Part shown: piece after piece, positions 1-7,224 of the stretch
Layout: the number at the start of each line of letters is the position of its first letter
How positions within the stretch are numbered: position 1 is the first letter of the stretch
Source of the DNA: Gemmatimonas sp. UBA2094
GTDB taxonomy: Bacteria; Gemmatimonadota; Gemmatimonadetes; Gemmatimonadales; Gemmatimonadaceae
DNA: 17,984 bases
Direction of reading: 5' to 3'
NCBI GenBank assembly: GCA_002331565.1
Contig: DCZC01000169.1
Location: 1 to 17,984, forward strand
The notes under the pieces: model-generated
The model's input: the letters and a program-made list of their open reading frames with translations, nothing else
Told to the model about the DNA's origin: nothing
The model's database searches: none
Made by a program: the position numbers and the translations under genes

Positions 1-1092
1 CGTTTGCGCCTGCTGACGGGCATCAGGGGCGGTCGCCGGAGCCGGCGACACGGGAAGCCCGGCGGGAATGGCGCTCGCCGCGGGCGTGCCGAAACCGGCG
101 ACGGCGGCATCGACGAGTTGCTGCCGCTGGACCGCCAGCGATACGGCCCGTCGAACGCGCCCGTCGTTGAAGGGGGGGCGCGTGGTGTTGAACGCGAGCA
201 CGGTAGAGAAGAGCGCGGGCGGTGACAGGAGGCGTAGTGACGGATCCTGACGTACCAGCCGCGCCATGGTGGGCGAGACGCCCGCGACATCGAGTTCACC
301 ACTCACGAGGCCGGCGAACTTGGTTGCCGCTTCGTCCACCACGGCCACGACGACCTCGCGGGCGCGCGGCGGTCCACCCATGGCAACAGGGAACGCTTCG
401 TTGCGGGCAAACCGCCATAGCCGGCCGGGAAGCCGGGACACGAAGCGAAACGGTCCGTTGCCGACCGGCGCCGTGGCGAACGCGTGCGTCCGCCACCGGT
501 TTACCGGCACGGTGTCGAGCAGATGGCGCGGTACCAACGGCAGCTCGGCGAGGACGACGGGCAGCTCCGGCTGCGGCGCGGTGAAGCGGATCGCCACCGA
601 CCAGGGTGACTGTACCGACACCTGCTCCACGACGCGCAAGTCACCGCGCCGCGGCGACCCGAGCGCGGAGTCGGCCGCGCGTTCGATGGTGAACTGCACG
701 TCGCCCGCCGTGGTGGGCACACCGTCGTGCCATCGCAGCGTACTGTCGAGCCGGAAGGTGACCGTGCGGCGTTCCGCGTCCCAGTCCCAAGCGCGTGCGA
801 AGTACGGCACGGGGTGCAGCGCCGAATCGAGCCGGACGAGCGTCACGAAGAGCATGTGCCGCTGCACCTGACGCGACATCGGATGCACGGTGACAAGCGG
901 ATTGGCGGATTCGAGATCGGTACCCGACGCCATGACGATGGTACCGGCGTCGCGGGGTACCGGAGCACAGGCCGCGCCCGCGAGTGCGGCGCCGACGGCG
1001 AGTACGACGCCGATGCACCGCTTCCAGCGCCAGCTGGCGTGCCCCGGTTCCGCGGCGCGCCGGGTTGACGTGCGCGCGCCGGAGGGCATCAT
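1..1092 (-). CDS. ABC transporter substrate-binding lipoprotein, family 5 (SBP_bac_5), C-terminus beyond window
   Basis: Extracytoplasmic binding component of a Dpp/Opp-type importer for peptides, or possibly oligosaccharides. Reading leftward from the start, 364 codons are open to the window edge, so roughly the last third is missing. An Arg/Trp-rich N-terminus is followed by a hydrophobic stretch (about residues 26-41) ending at Cys42 in LAGAAC. This is a weak lipobox, since Leu is not at position -3. The mature part has family 5 signatures: GTDLESANPLV near the start, WHDGVPTTAGDVQFTIERA, a VGNGPFRF segment, and FNDGRVRRAVSLAVQRQQLV. Candidate ATGs are at 1107, 1092 and 1089, all in frame. 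No ATG, GTG or TTG lies between 1089 and the hydrophobic core, so the start cannot be further downstream. No convincing Shine-Dalgarno precedes any of the three. The permease genes start just beyond it in the opposite direction. The substrate is not determinable. Confidence 0.88.
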   Translation of the reverse strand, partial: MMPSGARTSTRRAAEPGHASWRWKRCIGVVLAVGAALAGAACAPVPRDAGTIVMASGTDLESANPLVTVHPMSRQVQRHMLFVTLVRLDSALHPVPYFARAWDWDAERRTVTFRLDSTLRWHDGVPTTAGDVQFTIERAADSALGSPRRGDLRVVEQVSVQSPWSVAIRFTAPQPELPVVLAELPLVPRHLLDTVPVNRWRTHAFATAPVGNGPFRFVSRLPGRLWRFARNEAFPVAMGGPPRAREVVVAVVDEAATKFAGLVSGELDVAGVSPTMARLVRQDPSLRLLSPPALFSTVLAFNTTRPPFNDGRVRRAVSLAVQRQQLVDAAVAGFGTPAASAIPAGLPVSPAPATAPDARQQAQT

Positions 1093-1098
1093 CCTGCC

Positions 1099-2070
1099 GT
1101 GCGCCATCTTCTGCTGCGCGTCGCCGACGCGGCTCTCCTGCTGTGGATCGTCACCACGCTCACCTTCGCCCTGTTGCACCTGGCGCCGGGTGATCCGGCG
1201 ACGTTGCTGATTGCCCCGACGGCCACCGCCGCCGAGGTGTCGCTGTTGCGTGCGCAGCTCGGCCTGGATGCACCGTTGCCCCTGCAATATGCGCGATGGC
1301 TGAGCGGTGTGCTGCAGGGCGACTTGGGCCAGAGCCTCGCGCGCGCGATGCCCGTGCGGACGGTGATCGCCGAGGCACTGCCGGTGTCGGTCTTCCTTGG
1401 TGGCGTCTCGCTGGGACTGAGCTTCGTACTGGGGACGGCGCTGGGCGTGGTGCAGGCGCTGCGCGCGGGACGACGTGCCGACCGTCTGCTCTCCCTCGTG
1501 AGTGTGACGCTCTACGCCGCGCCGGGCTTCTGGCTCGCGCTCGCCCTGGTCGCGCTGTTCACGAGCGGTGCGGCTGTGCTGGGGCTTCCCGGGTGGATAC
1601 GACTGCCGGCGTTCGGCATGCAGTCCCCGGGCGCGGGCGACGCTGTTACGTGGAGCGACCGGGTACGCCACGCCGTGTTGCCCCTGCTCGTGTTATCGAT
1701 CCCCGGAGCGGCCGGCGTGGCCCGCTACGCCCGGCAATCCATCCGTGACGCGTACACGGCGCCGCATGTGGCGAGTGCCAAGGCACGCGGGCTGTCGCGC
1801 TCGCGCGTGGAGTGGCGCCACGTGCTGCGCACGGCGCTCACGCCGTTGGTGGTGCTGTTCGGCCTCACGCTACCCGGTATCATCGCGGGGTCGGTGTTCG
1901 TCGAGCAGGTGTTCGCGTGGCCGGGGCTTGGCCGCACGATGCTGAGTGCCATCGCGGGCCGTGACTATCCGGTGGTGCTCGGCCTCACGCTCGTATACGC
2001 CAGTGCCGTGGTGCTGGGCAATCTGCTGGCGGATGCGTTGCTGTGGTCACTGGATGCGAGGCGCCGCTGA
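1099..2070 (+). CDS. ABC transporter permease, DppB/OppB type
   Basis: First inner-membrane permease of the Dpp/Opp-type importer, 323 aa, the usual family length. The N-terminus (LLHLAPGDPATLL) is the classic DppB opening. Hydrophobic segments follow around residues 90-120, 135-160, 190-210, 245-270 and 285-310. The cytoplasmic EAA loop that contacts the ATPase is visible around residues 220-240 (HVASAKARGLSRSRVEWRHV). The C-terminal FVEQVFAWPGLGRTML and a DYPVVLGLTLVYA-like segment are also typical. The start is GTG. It is forced: an in-frame TGA lies at 1066-1068, no other start codon lies between, and the next candidate falls inside the first membrane helix. A GGAGGG at 1081-1086 (12 nt away) is the only plausible ribosome-binding site. 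It lies inside the divergent binding-protein gene. The stop codon overlaps the next permease's ATG by one base. Confidence 0.93.
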   Translation: MRHLLLRVADAALLLWIVTTLTFALLHLAPGDPATLLIAPTATAAEVSLLRAQLGLDAPLPLQYARWLSGVLQGDLGQSLARAMPVRTVIAEALPVSVFLGGVSLGLSFVLGTALGVVQALRAGRRADRLLSLVSVTLYAAPGFWLALALVALFTSGAAVLGLPGWIRLPAFGMQSPGAGDAVTWSDRVRHAVLPLLVLSIPGAAGVARYARQSIRDAYTAPHVASAKARGLSRSRVEWRHVLRTALTPLVVLFGLTLPGIIAGSVFVEQVFAWPGLGRTMLSAIAGRDYPVVLGLTLVYASAVVLGNLLADALLWSLDARRR

Positions 2071-2975
2071 TGCACTCCACACTCCTGCGATCGCTGAAGC
2101 GGGCGTACGCTGTGGTGGGACTGCCCGGTACCCTGCTACTGCTTGGTGCGACGGGCGCGATCCTGTTGCCGTGGCTGTCGGCCGACGGCACGCGGCCCAT
2201 CGAGGATGTGCTGCGCACGCGTTTGACGCCGCCGTTGGCGCGCGATGGGCGCGGTGGCTGGCATCTGCTGGGCACCGATGCCTTCGGGCGCGACTTGCTG
2301 GTGCGGCTGTTCGTGGGCGCGCGCATCTCCCTCTTCGTGGGGATGGCCGGCTCGGCGCTGTCGGCGTTGCTCGGTTCGCTGCTCGGCGCGGTGGCCGGTT
2401 GGCGCGGCGGCGGGGTGGACCGCGCTATCGTGGCATTGGGTGACGCGCTGCTGGCGATTCCACGTCTCGTCCTGCTGCTCGTCATCGCGGCGCTGTGGAG
2501 CCCGGGGCTCGCCGTGGTGATCGTGGTGCTGGGGCTGACCGGCTGGATGGCGGTGATGCGCCTCGTGCGGGCCGACGTGCAGGGGGTGCGTGTGCTGCCG
2601 TATGTAGAGGGCGCGCACGCCTTGGGTGTACCGGCGTGGCGCGTGCTGCGACGTCACGTACTCCCCAATGCGCTCGGCAGCGCTCTGGTGGCCACCACGC
2701 TCGGCGTGGGTAACGCGATCGTGCTGGAGAGCGGGCTGTCGTTTCTCGGGCTCGGCGTGCAGGCGCCGATGGCCAGCTGGGGCAACATGATTGCGGGCGG
2801 GCGCGAGTGGTTGCTGGTGGCGCCATGGATTGCCCTCGTTCCGGGGGTGGCGCTCATCGCGACGGTCGTGTGCGCAACGTTCCTGGGGGAACGTCTGGCG
2901 CCGCTGCTTACGCGCCCAAGGGGCAACGTTTCACGCGCACCGTCAGAATTTCCCGCGGACCAGCCTCGAAGCTGA
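2070..2975 (+). CDS. ABC transporter permease, DppC/OppC type
   Basis: Second permease subunit, 301 aa, partner of the preceding DppB-type protein. The ATG at 2070-2072 shares one base with the upstream TGA (TGATG), which indicates translational coupling. I prefer it to the in-frame GTG at 2043 because it fits the coupling geometry. An N-terminal helix (about residues 17-38) precedes the DppC signature GTDAFGRDLLVRLFVGARIS. The EAA loop reads YVEGAHALGVPAWRVLRRH, and it is followed by ESGLSFLGLGVQAPMASWGN, also typical. The last 16 or so residues (from NVSRAPSEF on) look like an extension created where the gene runs into the convergent hydrolase gene. No ATP-binding subunit follows, so the ATPases must be encoded elsewhere. 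Confidence 0.93.
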   Translation: MHSTLLRSLKRAYAVVGLPGTLLLLGATGAILLPWLSADGTRPIEDVLRTRLTPPLARDGRGGWHLLGTDAFGRDLLVRLFVGARISLFVGMAGSALSALLGSLLGAVAGWRGGGVDRAIVALGDALLAIPRLVLLLVIAALWSPGLAVVIVVLGLTGWMAVMRLVRADVQGVRVLPYVEGAHALGVPAWRVLRRHVLPNALGSALVATTLGVGNAIVLESGLSFLGLGVQAPMASWGNMIAGGREWLLVAPWIALVPGVALIATVVCATFLGERLAPLLTRPRGNVSRAPSEFPADQPRS

Positions 2976-5718
2976 AGGCGCGGTCGACGATGTCCGCGGC
3001 ACCAATCGCCGTTTCATCGAGGCGACAGCGCACGACGCTCCACGGACCGTGCGTGGGCATGTGGATGGTACCCCAGGCACTGCGCTGCGTGAGATTCACG
3101 ACGCGCAGCACGATGGCGTCCGGATCGGTGTTGGCCACGGTGACCGCCGACAGTTCGAAGGCTTCGCCGGACAGCGCTGGGCCGCCGTACGATCCGGCCC
3201 ACGCGAGGTCCCGCCAGCTGTCGCCGACGAGCGGCAGCAGCACGTCGTCGCACACGTCACGTACCCGTGAGAGCAGGTCGTCGCTCATGGGGCCGTGCAG
3301 GTAGAGTGCGGTGCGCGCCGCGAACGTCCCCAGGCATTGGGCCTGCGGCGTGGGCGATGGCCAGCCGGCGTGTCCCCGACGCTCGGGAAGATCGGCCACC
3401 GACAGTTGACCGACCGCACGCAGCAGCGTGAGCGCCAGCCGTCCATCGGCCACAGCGGCTTCGGCGAGCCCGTCGGCGATCATGGTGGCCCCGAACATGG
3501 GATTCGCCTGCATTACCCAGCGGTGCAAGGGCATCGTGTCGGGCACCGCTTCGTGCGTGTGCGGCGGCGCCACGATGGCGGGACGCAGGACCGGCCCGAA
3601 GGCGGCGTCGGCCCACACGCGGCCGCCGTGTACGTCGGTGCGCCAGACGAGTTGCAACCGGTGATTGGTGCGACGATTCCGACCGCGCACTTCGCATTGC
3701 AACACCGGCGCCATGGCATCGACGATGAGATCGGTGGTGAGCTGCACGGAGCCCCGCGAGCCAGCTCTGCGCGATGCGTGCCTGGTACGCCACCAGAGGC
3801 GGACCGTGGCTCGCAGAGGGCCCTCGGCCACGACCCGTGCGGCCACGCACTGCAGCGTCTCGACGGCACCGCGGAGCGAGGGGGTGTAGCTGTCGCCTTC
3901 GTCCCGCTGTGACTCGATGGCGAGTACGCCGCACAGTGCCCGATCGTCGACAGTGAGTACGACCGACGGTTCCGCCCCGCTGCGGTCGACCCGCACCGTG
4001 AGGCGGCCGTTGGTGACGGTGATAAGGCGCGCGCCCTGCCGCACCGACACGGGGAACGGCGGCGGTGAGGCGGGCTGCTCCCATCGTTCGGCGTTCCACG
4101 CGTCGATGCCCAGGGGCGGCACCGGTGGGACCCAGAGCAGCATCCGGTGCCGGCGAACGACGTCGTTGTCGGGGTAGTGCTGGGGGGACTCGCGACGGGA
4201 GAAGGTGAGGCGGGAGGAGAGGGGTTGCCGGAGCACAGCGGAAGCACCGGGAGCGGAAGCGTCGACGGCGGAAGCCGTCGAGGCGGTAAACGGAACGGCG
4301 GCCACTGCACTTCCGGGGCCGACGGGGGCATGAGCGAGGAACTCGTCGAGGTGCACGACGGCGAGGCCGCCGCGGGGGCGCGGGGCGCGGTTGCGGAGCA
4401 CGAGGCGACGCCAGTCGAAGTCGCATGCATCACGCGCGGCGACGGCGTCGTGGGCGAGAACGACGCGGAGGGCGGCGTCGCGCAGTTCCTTGCCCTGCTC
4501 GGCCACGAGTTCCTGCTGCACATCCATGCTGCGCGCGACGGCGTCGACGGAGCAGCCGCAGAGGGTGTCGTGCGGGTGCGTGGCGAGCAGATCCTCCCAG
4601 GCGCGATGGAGAAGCACAGGCAGCTGGGCCATGGACAGCTGTGCGTCGGCGCGCGGTTGCGCCGCATCGATAGCGGTATCGACACCGGCATCGGCGCCAC
4701 GGTGCAGTCGCGCCAGCGCGATCCACGGCTCGACATCGCGCAGCAGCCCCCGTTCCAGTCGCGCGTTGCGGCGCTTCTGATGGGCGCGGGTGGCGTATGT
4801 CCCGCCGAGGGTCCACGTATAGCCGTAGGAGTCACGCAGTTCGCCGCGCACCACCGGCAATTCGTGCAGCTTGGTGCAGTCGCGGAGGGCGTCAGCCCAT
4901 GCAGAGAGCGACGAGTGGTGGATGACGGCGGCATCGCCCGCCTGCTCCTGCAGGGCCGCCACGGCCGCAGCGAGCGATAGCTGCCGCGCGTGATGATCGG
5001 CGCCGTTGAGGAGCAGCGCCACGCCGGTGCGGTTGCGCTGCGCGAAGAGTGAGGACAACCGTTGCCATCGTTCGGCGCTGCCCTGCGAGTCGGTCGGCAG
5101 CGCGCTGCCGAACTCGTAACCATCCGGCGGCAGGTGGTGCGTGAGCACGCGGCTTCCGTCGGGCGCCTCCCACCACCAGCAGTCGGTCGGTGGATGGCCC
5201 GTGCCGCCCGCGCCGCGCCACACGACCGCCACGGGGAGCCCGAACCCGGCGGCAATCGCCGGCATGGCCGCGGGGTGTCCGAAGGTGTCGGGACAGTACG
5301 CCACCGGTGGGGCGGTTGCGCCGAACCGGGCGAGTGTCCGACGGCCGGCCTCGAGATTGCGCACGATGGCCTCGCCGGATGGAATGCGATTGTCGCCGAG
5401 GACGTACCACGGCCCAGCTTCGAGCGTACCGGCCCGAAGCGCGGCGGACAGCCTTGCCTCGGCGTCGGGGCGTACCGCCAAGTAGTCGCCGAGTGTGATG
5501 GCCTGACCGTCGAGCAGGAACGGAGTGCCCGGCGCGGCCAGCAGCGTGTCCACCAGGGCCACCAGCCGCTGCCGGAAGCGCGACGCGACATGGTACCACT
5601 CGCGGTCCCAGTGGGTATGGGGGACGAGGTGTACTTCGAGCGGTGCTGCGGCAGACACGGGCGCGCGAGGGGTCACGCGCGGAAAGTCGCGCGCGGTTGA
5701 CCCCGACGGCAAGCCCAT
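2908..5718 (-). CDS. Glycoside hydrolase family 38, alpha-mannosidase / mannosylglycerate hydrolase-like
   Basis: Predicted zinc-dependent retaining alpha-mannosidase, 936 aa, a normal length for bacterial GH38. Residues 27-42 contain PHTHWDREW; by analogy with characterised GH38 enzymes, His36 and Asp38 are metal ligands. CPDTFGHPAAMP places the probable catalytic nucleophile and metal ligand at Asp144. NGADHH places a probable acid/base at Asp241. HPHDTLCGCS at 381-390 supplies the remaining metal-site histidine and resembles the MngB subgroup (HPHDSICGCS). The middle and C-terminal beta-rich domains carry long Pro/Ala/Ser stretches. I see no signal peptide, so the enzyme is probably cytoplasmic and acts on imported glycosides, compatible with but not proving a link to the adjacent transporter. 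The ATG at 5718 has no good Shine-Dalgarno; later GTG codons (codons 15 and 21) are possible starts. The 3' end overlaps the convergent permease gene. Mannosidase specificity is inferred from family only. Confidence 0.9.
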   Translation of the reverse strand: MGLPSGSTARDFPRVTPRAPVSAAAPLEVHLVPHTHWDREWYHVASRFRQRLVALVDTLLAAPGTPFLLDGQAITLGDYLAVRPDAEARLSAALRAGTLEAGPWYVLGDNRIPSGEAIVRNLEAGRRTLARFGATAPPVAYCPDTFGHPAAMPAIAAGFGLPVAVVWRGAGGTGHPPTDCWWWEAPDGSRVLTHHLPPDGYEFGSALPTDSQGSAERWQRLSSLFAQRNRTGVALLLNGADHHARQLSLAAAVAALQEQAGDAAVIHHSSLSAWADALRDCTKLHELPVVRGELRDSYGYTWTLGGTYATRAHQKRRNARLERGLLRDVEPWIALARLHRGADAGVDTAIDAAQPRADAQLSMAQLPVLLHRAWEDLLATHPHDTLCGCSVDAVARSMDVQQELVAEQGKELRDAALRVVLAHDAVAARDACDFDWRRLVLRNRAPRPRGGLAVVHLDEFLAHAPVGPGSAVAAVPFTASTASAVDASAPGASAVLRQPLSSRLTFSRRESPQHYPDNDVVRRHRMLLWVPPVPPLGIDAWNAERWEQPASPPPFPVSVRQGARLITVTNGRLTVRVDRSGAEPSVVLTVDDRALCGVLAIESQRDEGDSYTPSLRGAVETLQCVAARVVAEGPLRATVRLWWRTRHASRRAGSRGSVQLTTDLIVDAMAPVLQCEVRGRNRRTNHRLQLVWRTDVHGGRVWADAAFGPVLRPAIVAPPHTHEAVPDTMPLHRWVMQANPMFGATMIADGLAEAAVADGRLALTLLRAVGQLSVADLPERRGHAGWPSPTPQAQCLGTFAARTALYLHGPMSDDLLSRVRDVCDDVLLPLVGDSWRDLAWAGSYGGPALSGEAFELSAVTVANTDPDAIVLRVVNLTQRSAWGTIHMPTHGPWSVVRCRLDETAIGAADIVDRAFSFEAGPREILTVRVKRCPLGA

Positions 5719-5810
5719 TGAGCTTTGTCAGAGCTTCTCTGAGCCTCTCCGGCTCGCGCGCAGCGCAGGGCGTTTCCGGCCGGCGCGCTTCCCGTATCAG
5801 GACTGCCCGA
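5719..5810. promoter_or_regulatory. Divergent intergenic region between GH38 and DedA genes, with operator-like repeats
   Basis: This 92-bp gap must carry the start signals for both divergent genes unless promoters are internal. I see a perfect inverted repeat TCAGAG-CTT-CTCTGA at 5728-5742, a second short one GAGCC-TCTCC-GGCTC at 5741-5755, and a direct repeat GAGCTT at 5720-5725 and 5731-5736, 11 bp apart (about one helical turn). These are compatible with a dimeric regulator site. No convincing -35/-10 pair could be identified by eye on either strand. The function is inference. Confidence 0.35.
5799..5802 (+). promoter_or_regulatory. Shine-Dalgarno AGGA that fixes the DedA start
   Basis: AGGA lies 8 nt before the TTG at 5811. 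This ideal spacing selects that TTG over the in-frame ATG at 5643, which would add 56 low-complexity residues and overlap the divergent hydrolase gene. Confidence 0.65.
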
Positions 5811-6449
5811 TTGGAATTCCTAACTCAGCTGTTCGACCAGCTTCGCGATCTCGAGGGGCTCGTGAAGTGGGGCGGCTACATCGGCCTCACCCTCATCATT
5901 TTCGCCGAAACCGGGCTGCTCGTGGGGTTCTTCCTCCCCGGCGATTCGCTGCTGGTGACGGCGGGGTTGCTCGCCGCCAATCCCGACTTCGGCCTGAACG
6001 TTTGGCTGCTCGGGTGCATTCTGAGCGTGGCGGCTGTTGTGGGCGATACGGTCGGGTACGGTGTCGGCCAGGCCACCGGTCCGCGTATCTTCACCCGTGA
6101 GGATTCGCTGCTGTTCAACAAGCAGCACCTGCTGCGGGCCCAGGCGTTCTACGAGAAGCATGGCGGGAAGACGATCATCATTGCCCGCTTCATGCCCATC
6201 GTGCGTACGTTCGCACCGGTCGTGGCCGGCGTGGGTCGCATGCAATACCGGTCGTTCGTGATGTTCAACGTGGTCGGCGGTCTGCTCTGGATCTGGAGCA
6301 TGCTGCTGACCGGTTGGGTGCTCGCCCGCACGGTTCCCGGCGTGGCGAAGCACGTCGAAAAGATCATTCTGCTGGTGGTGTTCCTTTCCATCCTGCCGGG
6401 CATCATCGCCTGGCTGAAAGAGCGGAAGAACAAGGCCGCTGCGGCCTGA
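5811..6449 (+). CDS. DedA family (VTT/SNARE-associated domain) inner-membrane protein
   Basis: DedA-family integral membrane protein, 212 aa, typical size. Members are implicated in lipid carrier or phospholipid recycling and in membrane potential and envelope homeostasis; the exact substrate here is unknown. Visible hallmarks are FAETGLLVGFFLPGDSLL (re-entrant loop 1), GDTVGYGVGQATGPRIF, and FYEKHGGKTIIIARFMPIVR followed by TFAPVVAGVGRM, the conserved second half carrying the arginines needed by the family. The final hydrophobic helices span about residues 145-200, and the tail is lysine-rich. The start TTG is chosen for its AGGA at 8-nt spacing; the first residues (MEFLTQLFDQLRDLEGLVKW) match the usual DedA N-terminus. 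Only 36 nt separate it from the superoxide dismutase gene, so the two are probably co-transcribed. Confidence 0.93.
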   Translation: MEFLTQLFDQLRDLEGLVKWGGYIGLTLIIFAETGLLVGFFLPGDSLLVTAGLLAANPDFGLNVWLLGCILSVAAVVGDTVGYGVGQATGPRIFTREDSLLFNKQHLLRAQAFYEKHGGKTIIIARFMPIVRTFAPVVAGVGRMQYRSFVMFNVVGGLLWIWSMLLTGWVLARTVPGVAKHVEKIILLVVFLSILPGIIAWLKERKNKAAAA

Positions 6450-6485
6450 GTTCTTCACGCTCCCATTCTTCCGGAGAATTTCGAG

Positions 6486-7088
6486 ATGGCCCATACTCTG
6501 CCCGCGCTGGCATACGCCCCCGAGGCGCTCGAGCCGCACATCGATGCGCAGACCATGAACATCCATCATGGCAAGCATCATCAGGCGTACGTGACCAACC
6601 TCAACGCAGCCATCGAGAAGGCGCCGGAGCTCGCGTCGTGGTCGCTCGACGATCTGTGCCGCAAGATCAACGACGTGCCGGAGGCGGTGCGTACCGCGGT
6701 GCGCAACAACGGCGGTGGCCACTGGAATCACTCGCTGTTCTGGCAGCTCATGGCGCCGAACGCCGGTGGTGAACCCACGGGCGCGCTCGGTGAGGCGATC
6801 ACGAAGGCCTTCGGTTCGTTCGCGACGTTCAAGGAGCAGTTCCAGGCGGCCGGCATGGGCCGCTTCGGCTCGGGCTGGGCGTGGCTGGTGTCGAACAACG
6901 GCGAGCTCTCCATCATGAGCACGCCGAACCAGGACAACCCGCTTATGGAAGGCAAGCACGCCGTCCTTGGCGTGGACGTGTGGGAGCACGCCTACTATCT
7001 CAAGTACCAGAATCGTCGCGCGGATTACCTTGGCGCCTTCTGGAACGTGGTGAATTGGGCGGAAGTGGCGAAGCTGTACGGGAAGTAA
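6486..7088 (+). CDS. sodA: Superoxide dismutase, Mn/Fe family (Mn-type signature)
   Basis: Converts superoxide to oxygen and hydrogen peroxide; 200 aa, family length, no signal peptide, so cytoplasmic. The four metal ligands are visible: His27 (in MNIHHGKHH), His82 (in [11 protein letters not shown]), and Asp164 and His168 (in DVWEHAYY). Second-sphere residues are of the Mn type: Gly78 in the GGGH motif, and Gln149 in NQDNPL, rather than the Gln of Fe enzymes near position 69-78. Cambialistic activity cannot be excluded. A strong ribosome-binding site GGAG (6473-6476) stands 9 nt before the ATG. It follows the DedA gene by 36 nt and is followed by a long hairpin, so it is probably the last gene of its transcript. 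Confidence 0.97.
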   Translation: MAHTLPALAYAPEALEPHIDAQTMNIHHGKHHQAYVTNLNAAIEKAPELASWSLDDLCRKINDVPEAVRTAVRNNGGGHWNHSLFWQLMAPNAGGEPTGALGEAITKAFGSFATFKEQFQAAGMGRFGSGWAWLVSNNGELSIMSTPNQDNPLMEGKHAVLGVDVWEHAYYLKYQNRRADYLGAFWNVVNWAEVAKLYGK

Positions 7089-7141
7089 GAAGGGCGCCGC
7101 AGGCGACCGGAACTAGGCACCAAGAACTCGTACTACTAACT

Positions 7142-7183
7142 ACGAACTCCCTCGGAGATCAGGTGATTTCCGAGGGAGTTCGT
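7142..7183. terminator. Long palindrome between convergent genes, probable bidirectional terminator
   Basis: A perfect 15-bp inverted repeat, ACGAACTCCCTCGGA (7142-7156) against its complement at 7169-7183. The inner bases extend the stem by a G-U and three Watson-Crick pairs to about 19 bp with an AGGT loop. It lies between the ends of the convergent superoxide dismutase (7088) and TSUP (7225) genes. Neither side has a true U-run; the + side has only GGTTTGC. The surrounding 7089-7224 is visibly lower in GC than the genes and contains no coding signal. A small inverted repeat TGACA-GT-TGTCA (7193-7204) and another, AGTGC-AACT-GCACT (7211-7224), lie next to it. Confidence 0.65.
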
Positions 7184-7224
7184 GGTTTGCAGTGACAGTT
7201 GTCAGTGCGTAGTGCAACTGCACT

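Noticed and set aside
3513..5591. 692-codon open frame on the minus strand in a second frame of the GH38 gene
   Set aside because: It is Arg/Ser/Pro-rich low-complexity translation typical of off-frame reading of GC-rich DNA; the GH38 frame carries the active-site motifs.
5643..5810. ATG 5643 as start of the DedA gene
   Set aside because: It adds 56 Arg/Ser-rich residues overlapping the divergent GH38 gene; TTG 5811 has AGGA at 8 nt and gives the family N-terminus.
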